From assembly GCA_966210725.1 (NCBI GenBank), contig CBIHLN010000039.1, positions 1 to 22,886 of the forward strand: a DNA stretch of 22,886 nucleotides. Reading direction: 5' to 3'. A model generated the notes under the pieces. It had not been told where the DNA came from. It saw nothing but the letters and a program-made list of their open reading frames with translations, and ran no database searches. This DNA comes from Lysobacter_C sp966210725. Its GTDB lineage: Bacteria; Pseudomonadota; Gammaproteobacteria; Xanthomonadales; Xanthomonadaceae. The position numbers and the translations under genes are program-made. Positions 7,282 to 14,329 of this stretch are shown here, one piece after another; within the stretch, counting starts at the first letter, position 1, and every line of letters begins with the position of its first letter.

Positions 7282-8442
7282 ATGACCCGTCTGATCGAGA
7301 TCCTGATTTCGTTGGCCATCGTGGCCGCGCTGTTCCTGGTCGTGGGCGTGCTGCTGCCCGGCAGCCGCCACCACCAAGAGAGCGTGGAAACCAACCGCAA
7401 GCTGACCATCGTGTACGACACGATCAACAGCCTGCGCCGTTTCGAGGATTGGAACCCGCTGGTGCTGCGCGATCCGAACATCCAGATCGAGAAGTCGGGC
7501 CCGGACTCGGGCGTCGGCGCGCGCCTGGAGTACAGCTCCGACACCAACCTGGGCGAAGGCAGCTGGGAAATCGTCGCCAACGAGCCGCGCAAGAGCGTGA
7601 GCTTCGCGCTGACCGACCCGGAGCCGGGCAGCAACAAGCGCACCACCTACAGCCTGAAGCCGACCGGCCGCGCCGGCCGCAACGTCGAGATCACCCAGAC
7701 CTACGACGTCGATTACGGATGGAACCTGCTGGGCCGCTACGCCGGCATGTACGTCAGCAGCAATGTCGGTTCGGACATGCGCCTTGGCCTGCAGCGCCTG
7801 AGCAACATGCTGGCGGCCGTGCCGAACTACGACTACGCCGACCTGAGCAAGGACGACCCGGAGATGGCGCCGCGCCTGCAGGACCGCCCGGCGGAGAACC
7901 TGCTGTTCGTGGCCGCGGCCGTGCCGCGTGACAACGAGGCGGTCGCCAAGCAGATGCTGTCGAACCTGGAGTGGATCCGCCGCGTGATGGCGTCCAACAA
8001 CCTAGAGGCGGCGGGCCCGGTGCGCATCATCACCAACGAATTCGGCGCCGAGAGCTACTCGTTCGACGTCGCCATGCCGGTGCGCAAGCGCTCGGGCGGT
8101 TCGAGCGACGACGAGCAGGACGACAACGCCGACGCCGCGGACGAGGGCGACGAGGCCGCGGAGGCCGTCGAAACCGAAGTGACTGCGGTCGAGTACCCGG
8201 AGCTGACCGGCCTGAAGCTGGACGGCCCGGTCGAGTACCGCCGTTCGCCGGCCAGCCAGATCGCGATGGTGCCCTTCAAGGGCCACATGGCCAACCTCTC
8301 GGTGGTGCGCGACGCGCTGCGCGCCTGGGCGCTGACCCAGGGCTTCGAGACCGCCGAGCGTCCGTACGAGCTGTGGAAGTCGGGGATCGAGGGCGGCTTC
8401 AAGGAAGACGGCGAGTTCGAGGTCGTCTGGGCCGTTCGCTGA
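7282..8442 (+). CDS. Membrane-anchored SRPBCC/START-like protein with GyrI-like C-terminal region
   Basis: The product is 386 residues. One N-terminal transmembrane anchor (about 4-28) precedes an SRPBCC-type ligand-binding domain (about 35-185); RRFEDWNPL and GSWEIVANEPRKSVSFAL are typical of polyketide-cyclase/dehydrase relatives. The C-terminal part looks like two halves of a GyrI-like effector-binding fold: about 205-265 (LLFVAAAVPRDNEAVAKQML onward) and about 320-386 (SQIAMVPFKGHMANL, ending EFEVVWAVR). They are split by a very acidic low-complexity linker (about 270-300). The domains suggest binding of a hydrophobic or small ligand at the membrane; no enzyme activity can be assigned. 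The start is supported by CTGGAGAA about 8 nt upstream. An intrinsic terminator follows, so it is probably monocistronic. Confidence 0.88.
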   Translation: MTRLIEILISLAIVAALFLVVGVLLPGSRHHQESVETNRKLTIVYDTINSLRRFEDWNPLVLRDPNIQIEKSGPDSGVGARLEYSSDTNLGEGSWEIVANEPRKSVSFALTDPEPGSNKRTTYSLKPTGRAGRNVEITQTYDVDYGWNLLGRYAGMYVSSNVGSDMRLGLQRLSNMLAAVPNYDYADLSKDDPEMAPRLQDRPAENLLFVAAAVPRDNEAVAKQMLSNLEWIRRVMASNNLEAAGPVRIITNEFGAESYSFDVAMPVRKRSGGSSDDEQDDNADAADEGDEAAEAVETEVTAVEYPELTGLKLDGPVEYRRSPASQIAMVPFKGHMANLSVVRDALRAWALTQGFETAERPYELWKSGIEGGFKEDGEFEVVWAVR

Positions 8443-8470
8443 TCCGCACCCGGAAATCGGCATGACCGGA

Positions 8471-8503
8471 AACGCCGCGCAGCCATGCGCGGCGTTTTCT
8501 TTT
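8471..8503 (+). terminator. Strong Rho-independent terminator after the SRPBCC gene
   Basis: AACGCCGCGC and GCGCGGCGTT form a perfect 10-bp stem around the loop AGCCAT, followed by TTCTTTT. It lies 28 bp after the stop codon at 8442 and would end the SRPBCC transcript. Confidence 0.88.
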
Positions 8504-8505
8504 GG

Positions 8506-8578
8506 GGGGCTACGCCCCTGCAGGAGCGGCTTCAGCCGCGATCAGGCGTGCGGCGGAGTGCGTCCGCGGGTTCCTGCA
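8506..8578. repeat. Second REP-type element, one intact and one degenerate arm
   Basis: GGGGC-TAC-GCCCC (8506-8518) is a short hairpin that leads into a 25-base REP unit (8519-8543). The unit is identical to the left arm at 2411-2435 except for one base. The expected inverted partner is mostly eroded: only TCCTGCA (8572-8578) mirrors TGCAGGA (8519-8525). It lies between the SRPBCC terminator and the DUF423 gene. Confidence 0.68.
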
Positions 8579-8653
8579 TGGCGACCGCATCGCACCACAC
8601 GATCCGACCCCGCGCCGCTGCTATCGTGGGTGCCCGCCCTGCAGCCTGTTTCC

Positions 8654-9046
8654 ATGTCCGACCTGACGACTCCGCTTCAGCGCGAAACCGCGTGGCGCCG
8701 CCTCCTTCCGGCTGCCGGGGCGCTGCTTGCCGCGGCGGCCGTCGCGCTGTCGGCCTACGCCGCGCATGCCAGCGACGGCGCGGCCCAGGCCCGGCTTCAA
8801 CAGGCCGCGCTGATGGCGTTCGGGCATGGCATCGCATTGGCGGTGCTCGGCCTGCAACCCGCGAGGGCGGTCGTGCACGGGATGCTCGCCGCGATGCTGC
8901 TCGGCGTGTTGCTGTTTTCCGGCAGCCTGGTCCTGGCGCACCTGCTGAACTGGCCGACCCGGCTTGCGCCCCTGGGCGGGGGGCTGATGATCGTGTCGTG
9001 GATCGGCCTGGCGGCCGTCATCGCAAGCGGCCGGTGGCGTGACTGA
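8654..9046 (+). CDS. DUF423 family small membrane protein
   Basis: The product is 130 residues and strongly hydrophobic, with about four helices (roughly 15-35, 50-70, 72-95 and 102-125). The first loop pattern (AYAAHASDGAAQARLQQAALMAFGHG) matches the DUF423/YgdD family, where GAFGAH-like and HxxALL-like stretches are characteristic. It should be an inner-membrane protein; no function is established for the family. The upstream ATG at 8462 would read through the terminator and the REP unit and is rejected; ATG 8654 begins just before the first helix. The glycosylase gene starts at its stop codon. Confidence 0.86.
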   Translation: MSDLTTPLQRETAWRRLLPAAGALLAAAAVALSAYAAHASDGAAQARLQQAALMAFGHGIALAVLGLQPARAVVHGMLAAMLLGVLLFSGSLVLAHLLNWPTRLAPLGGGLMIVSWIGLAAVIASGRWRD

Positions 9047-9047
9047 C

Positions 9048-9713
9048 ATGGCACGCGGGTTCGACACCGATGCCGCGCATGCCTACCTGGTCCGTCGCGA
9101 TCGCCGCCTGGCCACCTGGATGCGTCGGATCGGGCCGATCGCGGCGGATCCGCGCTGGCGCGCGCGCTTCGACCCGGTGGATGCGCTGGCGCGCGCGATC
9201 CTGTTCCAGCAGCTCAGCGGCAAGGCGGCCTCGACCATCGTCGGCCGCGTCGAGGCCGCCATCGGCAGCCGGCGTCTGCATGCGGACACCCTGGCCACCG
9301 TCGACGATGCCACCCTGCGCGCCTGTGGCGTCTCGGGCAACAAGGCGCGCGCGCTGCGCGACCTGGCCGCGCGCGAGGCCGCGGGGGAGATCCCGACGCT
9401 GCGCCGGATGGCCCGCATGGACGAGGAGGCCATCATCGCCGCGCTGGTGCCCACCCGCGGGATCGGCCGGTGGACGGTGGAGATGATGTTGATGTTCCGC
9501 CTCGGCCGCCCGGACGTGCTGCCGCTGGACGACCTGGGCATCCGTAAAGGTGCCCAGGTGGTCGATGGTGTTCATGCAATGCCCACGCCACGCGAACTGG
9601 CCGAACGCGGCGAACGCTGGGGCCCGTACAGGACCTACGCCAGCCTCTACCTGTGGCGCATCGCCGATGAGCGCGGGCCGGCGGCCAGGCAGACGCCCCG
9701 CTCGCAGGAGTAG
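9048..9713 (+). CDS. DNA-3-methyladenine glycosylase II, AlkA/HhH-GPD family
   Basis: The product is 221 residues. The helix-hairpin-helix (LVPTRGIGRWTVEMML) is followed by the catalytic-loop Asp in LPLDDLGIRKG (Asp162, equivalent to AlkA Asp238). The family signature AILFQQLSGKAA lies near 50-61. The enzyme excises alkylated bases such as 3-methyladenine from DNA, starting base-excision repair. It lacks the N-terminal AlkA domain, as do many short bacterial homologues. ATG 9048 is chosen; an in-frame GTG at 9039, overlapping the DUF423 stop, is an alternative that adds three residues. The tight spacing suggests co-transcription with DUF423. No Ada-type regulator is adjacent. Confidence 0.91.
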   Translation: MARGFDTDAAHAYLVRRDRRLATWMRRIGPIAADPRWRARFDPVDALARAILFQQLSGKAASTIVGRVEAAIGSRRLHADTLATVDDATLRACGVSGNKARALRDLAAREAAGEIPTLRRMARMDEEAIIAALVPTRGIGRWTVEMMLMFRLGRPDVLPLDDLGIRKGAQVVDGVHAMPTPRELAERGERWGPYRTYASLYLWRIADERGPAARQTPRSQE

Positions 9714-9955
9714 CCGTCCTCACCCCGCGCTGTCAGCCCGGATGACGCAAGGGGCTGGCTTGCCTCGCTGCCCACTTTGGAGCGGATTCCCGGCCGTGCC
9801 CGGAATGGCAATGTGAAGTGGCCGCGATCCCGTCCGCCTGAGTCCACTGGCCCCGTCCGCAGCCATTCGCAGGCCGGGTTGGCTACGTCACGCCATCGGA
9901 TGCAGGGGACGCAATGGGGCATGGGGCCCTCATGCGCCACGATCGGGTGACAGCG

Positions 9956-10645
9956 TCAGCCGGCCAGGCCTGCGCGCAGCAGCAACGAGGCCGGCCGTCC
10001 CGTATCCGGATGCAGCGGCTCCTCCATCGCCAGCAATTGCAGACCGCACCCGTGCAGCACCTTCAACCATCCGGACAAGGTGCGGAAGTACCAGGGAGCG
10101 GGGTCGGCGAAGTCGCCGTCGCAGCCGGCCCAGCTGCCTTCGCGCCAGCCATCCCGGTAGGACGCATCGCCGCAGGCCGTGCACGGGTGAAGCGTCTGCA
10201 CCAGCACCTCGCCGCCGGCGGAAAGCATGTGCCGCATCGACGCCAGTGCAGCGCGGGTGCGTGTGTCGCCGATCAGCGAGAAGTTGAAGACGGCCACGTC
10301 GAACCGTCCGAGTCCCGCTTGCGCGAGACACGCGTAGTCGCACACATGAAACGTTGCGCGGCTGCCATGTCGCGCGCCTGCGGCGTCTACCAGTGCGGAG
10401 ACCGTGTCCACGCCTGTCACCGTCCAGCCTGCCGCGGCGAACGCCCCTGACAGCCAGCCTTCTCCGCAGCCGGCATCCAGCAGCGTTCCCGGCGTGCGAT
10501 GGCGCAGCGCCGCGAGGATGGCCCCGTCCGTCACCCGTCGCCGGCTCTCGATCCGTCCTGCACGCACCGTATCGGTCCACGGCTGCGCGTTGGCCTGCCA
10601 ACTGGCGAGGATGCGGTGCTCGGCGTCCTCCGCCTGCGTGGTCAT
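9956..10645 (-). CDS. Class I SAM-dependent methyltransferase
   Basis: The product is 229 residues. Motif I is LLDAGCGEGWLSGAF at about 55-69, with the acidic end of the second strand in TVTGVD. Motif II-like FDVAVFNFSLIG and post-motif II (LSAGGEVLVQTLHP) follow. The N-terminal region (ASWQANAQPWTDTVR, RIESRR) has the form of a conserved uncharacterised subfamily. The methyl acceptor (small molecule or protein) cannot be told from sequence. The start ATG at 10645 overlaps the M15 peptidase stop by ATGA; the upstream ATG at 10678 lies inside that gene and is not needed. It is the last gene of this minus-strand pair and converges on the glycosylase gene across about 240 bp in which I see no gene. 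Confidence 0.91.
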   Translation of the reverse strand: MTTQAEDAEHRILASWQANAQPWTDTVRAGRIESRRRVTDGAILAALRHRTPGTLLDAGCGEGWLSGAFAAAGWTVTGVDTVSALVDAAGARHGSRATFHVCDYACLAQAGLGRFDVAVFNFSLIGDTRTRAALASMRHMLSAGGEVLVQTLHPCTACGDASYRDGWREGSWAGCDGDFADPAPWYFRTLSGWLKVLHGCGLQLLAMEEPLHPDTGRPASLLLRAGLAG

Positions 10646-11451
10646 GGCGCAGCCGCTGGCTGCCAGCACCAGTGCCACGGCTCGTAGACGATGCCGTGCG
10701 GGTTGTCGCGCGGATAGCTCATGCTGAAACCGTGGGTGGAGGCGTTGTCGGTCAGCCAGCCGAACGCCGGCGTGGCCTCGAACGACTCTTCCGCGGCCGG
10801 CTCGCCCGGCATGCTGATATCAAGCGCGCGGCCGGAATGGTGTTCGCTGTAGCCGGGGGCGGCGTTGACGGCGAGCACCTCGTCGACGGTCTGCCCGCGT
10901 TCCAACTTGCGTTCGAAAATGCCCAGCTGGTAATCGTGGCTGCGGTAGCCCGAAATGGCCTCCAGCACAATGCCGTCGCGGCGCGCGGCCGCCTGCAGAT
11001 GGGTCCACGCGCGCGCGGCGGGCTCGACCAGCCAGAGCGGACGGCGGTAGCGGTCGAACCCGGCCAGCGCCAGCCAGTCGGGTTCGGCGACCAGCGCCAG
11101 GCCGGTGCGCTGCGCGTATCCCTCGTCCAGACCCAGTGCATCCAGTCGGGACTCCAGCGCGTCGAGCGGCAGTTCGCGGATGCGTTCGATGCCCGGCCGT
11201 CGATGGGGCGGGTGGATCTCGATGGCGTCCAGCGCCTCGTCCAGCCCGGGCTCGTGCCGGAGGCGCGGCACCAGCGGCATCAACCCCTCAGACAGGTCCG
11301 CCGCCAGGAAACGGCCGTCGCGCTTGCGTCGCAGAACGTGGCGCGCACGCGACAGCAGGCGCGCATCGTGGCTGCTGCGCGCGCGCAACAGGCCGCCCGG
11401 CCAGACCTCGATCCGGGGCGTATTGATCAGGTGGAGCGGCTGGCCTCGCAT
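10642..11451 (-). CDS. M15 family metallopeptidase, VanY-like D-alanyl-D-alanine carboxypeptidase
   Basis: The product is 269 residues. The zinc site follows the VanY pattern HxxGxAxD, here His204 to Asp211 (HHSGRALD), with the third ligand His260 and catalytic Glu257 in EPWHW. SGYRSHDYQLGIF upstream is the substrate-side motif. The family cleaves the terminal D-alanine of peptidoglycan stem peptides. About 120 residues precede the peptidase domain and look like a separate N-terminal region (LHLINTPRIEVWPGGLLRA onward). No clear signal peptide is seen from ATG 11451 or from the upstream ATG at 11487, so the protein may be cytoplasmic, acting in muropeptide recycling, or exported by another route. 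It overlaps the methyltransferase gene by ATGA. Confidence 0.91.
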   Translation of the reverse strand: MRGQPLHLINTPRIEVWPGGLLRARSSHDARLLSRARHVLRRKRDGRFLAADLSEGLMPLVPRLRHEPGLDEALDAIEIHPPHRRPGIERIRELPLDALESRLDALGLDEGYAQRTGLALVAEPDWLALAGFDRYRRPLWLVEPAARAWTHLQAAARRDGIVLEAISGYRSHDYQLGIFERKLERGQTVDEVLAVNAAPGYSEHHSGRALDISMPGEPAAEESFEATPAFGWLTDNASTHGFSMSYPRDNPHGIVYEPWHWCWQPAAAP

Positions 11452-11500
11452 GGGCTCAGGGTAGCGCCGGGGTGCCGGCGCCGCCACGGACCGGCAGCGG

Positions 11501-11680
11501 TCAGCCGGCCTTCTTGAACACCGCCAGCGCGGCCATCATCGGCCCGGTCACCGCGACGTTCACCAGCTCCCACCCCTGCAGTCCCATGCGGTTGAGCGTC
11601 TCTTCCATGGTCTCGGCCTTGAAGCCGCCCATGATGCCGGGTTTGATCTCCACCACCTTGTACGTCCAGCGTGCACTCAT
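11501..11680 (-). CDS. DUF4177 small protein, last gene of the SPFH operon
   Basis: This 59-residue gene is short and easily overlooked. The sequence begins MSARWTYKVVEI, continues through MEETLNRMGLQGWELVNV and ends in AALAVFKKAG. The pattern of a strand (YKVV), a helix, and G-x-x-GWELV followed by a final FK strand is the DUF4177 signature. Family members are small alpha/beta proteins without known activity, often found beside membrane or stress genes. The start overlaps the RHH gene stop by ATGA, so it should be translationally coupled. The reading frame is complete and ends 49 bp before the M15 peptidase start. Confidence 0.87.
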   Translation of the reverse strand: MSARWTYKVVEIKPGIMGGFKAETMEETLNRMGLQGWELVNVAVTGPMMAALAVFKKAG

Positions 11681-11868
11681 TGTCCTGCGTCCTTTTCGTC
11701 GTCTTTTTCGGGGGCCGGGGTCGGGATCCGGCCGGCTTTGCGCAGCGCGTCGCGCAGCACGTACTCGATCTGCGCGTTGAGGCTGCGCAACTCATCGTCG
11801 GCCCAGCGCTGGGCGGCCTCCAGCACCTGGGCATTGATCCGCAGCGGGTAGGCCTTCTTCTGGCTCAT
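11677..11868 (-). CDS. Arc-type ribbon-helix-helix DNA-binding protein
   Basis: The product is 63 residues. The N-terminal strand KKAYPLRIN (4-12) is the DNA-contacting ribbon. Helix A (about 14-28, VLEAAQRWADDELRS) and helix B (about 30-46, NAQIEYVLRDALRKAG) complete the fold; NAQIEYVLRDAL is typical of Arc-like proteins. The C-terminal tail (PEKDDEKDAGQ) is polar and probably disordered. RHH dimers usually bind short repeated operators and repress their own operon. Both ends are locked to neighbours by ATGA overlaps (membrane-protein stop at 11865, DUF4177 start at 11680). It could be an antitoxin, but no toxin-like partner is encoded beside it. An autorepressor role is inferred from the operator at 13140-13158. 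Confidence 0.87.
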   Translation of the reverse strand: MSQKKAYPLRINAQVLEAAQRWADDELRSLNAQIEYVLRDALRKAGRIPTPAPEKDDEKDAGQ

Positions 11869-12233
11869 CGCCGGCCTGATCGCGTCCCGGCGCTGCGATC
11901 GGCCCCGTCCACGCGCGGGGCGCGGGCCACCGTCAGGATCAACGCGACCGCCAACCCGTTGACCGCCAGCAGCAATGCGATCACCACGCCGGTGATGCGC
12001 GCTTCGTCGGCACCGGCCCAGGCCAGGCCGGTGGCACCCAGCAGCATGCTGAAGCCGACCGCGGCCAGCAGGGCGCCCAGGCGCCGTGCGAGGCGGTCGG
12101 GGTCGCGGACACGGCGGGCATCCAGGCCGTTGACCAGATGCAGGCGCCCGCCGCGCACCAGCCCGGCGATCAGAAAGACCGGCATCGCACTCAGGGCCAT
12201 GGCGGCGGGGGCGATGTAGCGTTCCCAGTCCAT
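11865..12233 (-). CDS. Three-helix membrane protein of unknown function in the SPFH operon
   Basis: The product is 122 residues with three hydrophobic segments: about 7-25, 53-73 and 79-101. A cytoplasmic-type loop between the first two (HLVNGLDARRVRDPDRLARRLG) resembles the conserved loop of DUF3784-type small membrane proteins, but the match is too weak to name the family. The tail is arginine-rich. ATG 12233 is 10 bp after the SPFH stop. Its own stop overlaps the RHH start by ATGA. The position directly after an SPFH gene suggests a membrane partner; this is inference. Confidence 0.82.
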   Translation of the reverse strand: MDWERYIAPAAMALSAMPVFLIAGLVRGGRLHLVNGLDARRVRDPDRLARRLGALLAAVGFSMLLGATGLAWAGADEARITGVVIALLLAVNGLAVALILTVARAPRVDGADRSAGTRSGRR

Positions 12234-12243
12234 CGTCGGGTCC

Positions 12244-13107
12244 TCAGTACAGGCTGCCGGTGTTGACGATCGGCTGCGTGCTGCGGTCGCTGCACAGCAC
12301 CACCAGCAGGTTGCTGACCATCGCCGCCTTGCGCTCTTCGTCAAGCTGCACGACATCGTTCTTCTGCAGTTCGGCCAAGGCCATCTCGACCATGCCCACG
12401 GCGCCGGCGACGATCCGGGTGCGCGCGGCGATCACCGCGTTGGCCTGCTGCCGCTGCAGCATGGCGTGCGCGATTTCCGGCGCGTAGGCCAGGTGGCTGA
12501 TGCGCGCGTCGATGACGTCCACGCCGGCCTCGGTCAGGCGCTCGTCCAGCTGTTCCTTGAGCCGCTCGCTGATCTCGACCGGGTGGCTGCGCAGCGAGAC
12601 CTGGTTCTCCTCGTGCTGGTCGTAGGGGTAGCTGGTGGCCATGGCGCGCAGCGCGGCCTCGGACTGGATGTGCACGAAGCTCTCGTAGTCGTCGACGTTG
12701 AACACCGCCTCGGCCGAGTCGACCACCTTCCACACGATCACCGCGGCGATCTCGATCGGGCTGCCGTCCAGCTCGTTGACCTTGAGCTTGCCGCTCTCGA
12801 AGTTGCGCACGCGCAGGGACACCTTGCGCTTGGAGAAGAAGGGGTTGTTCCAGCGCAGGCCGTTGTCGTGGACGGTGCCCACGTACTTGCCGAACAGGCT
12901 GAGCACCGCCGACTGGTTGGGCTCGACCATGTACAGGCCGAACAGCAGGAAGAACGCCACGATGCCGCCCAGCACCGACAGGATGGCGGTCGCCGGGCTG
13001 TCGCCGGCCACGCCGTTGAACAGCATCACCGCCGCGGCGACCAGGGCCAGCAGCAGCACGAGCAGCACCGGGATACCGGGCAGGGAGCGGGTGGGGTTCT
13101 CTTTCAT
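12244..13107 (-). CDS. SPFH/band-7 (prohibitin-homology) membrane protein
   Basis: The product is 287 residues. Two N-terminal hydrophobic segments (about 12-30 and 41-60) are followed by the band-7 domain (about 61-260), with VEPNQSAVLSLFGKYVGTV, NGLRWNNPF and SLRVRNFESGKLKVNELDGSP. The late coiled segment (AYAPEIAHAMLQRQQANAVIAARTRIVAGA) is typical of slipin/stomatin relatives. SPFH proteins oligomerise on membranes and organise microdomains or regulate proteases; the partner here is unknown. ATG 13107 has GAGG about 8 nt upstream. A near-consensus promoter with a tandem palindrome lies just ahead. No NfeD-type gene, the usual partner of many bacterial slipins, is present; the partners here are a small membrane protein, an RHH protein and DUF4177. 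Confidence 0.95.
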   Translation of the reverse strand: MKENPTRSLPGIPVLLVLLLALVAAAVMLFNGVAGDSPATAILSVLGGIVAFFLLFGLYMVEPNQSAVLSLFGKYVGTVHDNGLRWNNPFFSKRKVSLRVRNFESGKLKVNELDGSPIEIAAVIVWKVVDSAEAVFNVDDYESFVHIQSEAALRAMATSYPYDQHEENQVSLRSHPVEISERLKEQLDERLTEAGVDVIDARISHLAYAPEIAHAMLQRQQANAVIAARTRIVAGAVGMVEMALAELQKNDVVQLDEERKAAMVSNLLVVLCSDRSTQPIVNTGSLY

Positions 13108-13134
13108 GGCCGGCCTCGTCGGTTGGGATGGTTG

Positions 13135-13164
13135 ATTATTGATATCAAATTGATATCACGTCAA
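13135..13164 (-). promoter_or_regulatory. Promoter of the SPFH operon
   Basis: On the minus strand TTGACG (13164-13159) and AATAAT (13140-13135) each match five of six consensus bases and are separated by 18 bp. The predicted transcript starts about 20 nt before ATG 13107. This is the most AT-rich run in the window and its best sigma-70 match. Confidence 0.72.
13140..13158. promoter_or_regulatory. Putative tandem operator, two TGATATCA palindromes
   Basis: Two identical 8-bp perfect palindromes, TGATATCA, lie at 13140-13147 and 13151-13158, 11 bp apart centre to centre, which is one helical turn. They occupy nearly the whole spacer of the SPFH promoter, so bound protein would exclude RNA polymerase. 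Tandem short palindromes are typical RHH sites (MetJ boxes are 8-bp palindromes), and an RHH protein is encoded in this operon. Binding is inferred, not shown. Confidence 0.6.
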
Positions 13165-13305
13165 CAGCCGTTCGTCGGCATCGCCCCTGTGCCGCGGACG
13201 GGCTGTGGGGCGTCGCGGCTGTCGTGCGCACGCCCGCTTTCTAACGGCGTATCCGGTCACGGCCACGCCCGCCGCCGCTGCAGGGGCGGCGGAAGCCCCC
13301 GTGTT

Positions 13306-14247
13306 TCAGGGCGTGATGCGGTACAGCGGCGCGGGCACGAATTCGCCCGTGGCGTACAGCACGGACCCGTCGGTCGCCCAGCCCAGGGCCTCGGCCTGCG
13401 GCAGGGGCGGGAGGTCGCTGACCTGCGGCGGGCCGGCGACGGCCTCCCCCCAGCCGCCCTCACCGCGGCCATAGAGCAACAGGTATCGGTAGGTCATCAC
13501 CGCCAGCATGCGCCCGTCGGGCGCGATGTCGGCGGCGGTGACGTGGCGGTCGTACTGGGCGCGGCCGGTGTCGTTCTGCTCGGCGGGCGAGGGCGGCGGC
13601 ATGCCCGCCAGTTCGCCCAGCGGGCGTGCGGTCTGCATCTCGCCTGCGGTGGGGCGCAACGGCAGCGAGAAAAGTTCGGGCGGTTCGCGCTTCTTCGACA
13701 CCAGCAGGATTTCGCCGCGCGCCGCGTCGACGGCGATGGCTTCGCAGTCGCGCGGCCCGTCCGGCCAGCGGAAGGCGATGGACCACGCCGGCGTAAGGCG
13801 CGCGTTCTCCAGGGCGGCCGGTTCCTCGATCACGTGCAGCTGCAGGCTGCGCCGCAGGCCGCCGTTGTCGCCGGTATCGGCCAGCATCAGGTAGCGGCGG
13901 CCGTCCAGTTCGAACGCGGCGATGTCCTCCCAGTCGGTCTTGGTCACGCCCTCGACATGGAATGTCGCCTGCCGCCGCCCGCCCGCGCTGACGGCGAACA
14001 GCCGCGCGGGATTGCCGCCGTCGTCGTGCAGCCACAGCACGCCATTGTGCCGGCGCGAGGCGGCCAGGCCGCTGATCTCGTCCATCTGCGGGTCCAGCAG
14101 CAGGCCGGCCAGCGTCGCGCCGGGCGCGCCGTCGTCGGGGCGCGCGCAGGCCGTTGCCAGCAGCAGCGCGGCGAGGGCGCAGGCGGTGCGCAGCCGGACG
14201 GTCCGGTGCGGGCGGTAGTGGGGTCCCCGTGGCATCGGCGGAAGCAT
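13306..14247 (-). CDS. Lipoprotein with predicted beta-propeller-like fold, function unknown
   Basis: The product is 313 residues. A basic N-region and hydrophobic helix end in LLLATAC, giving a likely lipidated Cys34. The body has repeated strand-rich units such as EISGLAASRRHNGVLWLHDDGG, GVTKTDWEDIAAFELDGRRYL, DGPRDCEAIAVDAARGEILLV and HVTAADIAPDGRMLAVMTYR. Acidic residues in DWEDIA and DCEAIA recall SMP-30/phytase-like esterase propellers that bind calcium, but I cannot assign an activity. ATG 14247 is preferred over 14235 because GGAGG lies 6 nt upstream. The gene is divergent from purT with 82 bp between starts, and converges on nothing: 198 bp separate its stop from the SPFH start on the same strand, holding only the SPFH promoter and a GC hairpin (13269-13292). 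Confidence 0.86.
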   Translation of the reverse strand: MLPPMPRGPHYRPHRTVRLRTACALAALLLATACARPDDGAPGATLAGLLLDPQMDEISGLAASRRHNGVLWLHDDGGNPARLFAVSAGGRRQATFHVEGVTKTDWEDIAAFELDGRRYLMLADTGDNGGLRRSLQLHVIEEPAALENARLTPAWSIAFRWPDGPRDCEAIAVDAARGEILLVSKKREPPELFSLPLRPTAGEMQTARPLGELAGMPPPSPAEQNDTGRAQYDRHVTAADIAPDGRMLAVMTYRYLLLYGRGEGGWGEAVAGPPQVSDLPPLPQAEALGWATDGSVLYATGEFVPAPLYRITP

Positions 14248-14290
14248 CGCACGCCTCCCGCGCCGGCCAAAGGGCCCGTTGCAGCGACGG

Positions 14291-14296
14291 TAGACT
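14291..14296 (+). promoter_or_regulatory. Possible -10 box for purT
   Basis: TAGACT fits TAnnnT and lies 33 bp before the purT ATG in the 82-bp divergent gap. There is no recognisable -35, and no PurR-like palindrome is seen. Confidence 0.27.
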
Positions 14297-14329
14297 GTGC
14301 GGCCGTCCGCATCCCTGTCCGGAGCCCCG

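Noticed and set aside
9714..9955. Stretch between the convergent glycosylase and methyltransferase genes
   Set aside because: I looked for a gene, tRNA or terminator. The only structure is an imperfect ATTCC-GGAAT stem at 9786-9806, too weak to call.
13269..13292. 8-bp GC hairpin downstream of the propeller lipoprotein gene
   Set aside because: CCGCCGCC and GGCGGCGG pair well, but there is no T-run on the minus strand; in such GC-rich sequence this can be chance.
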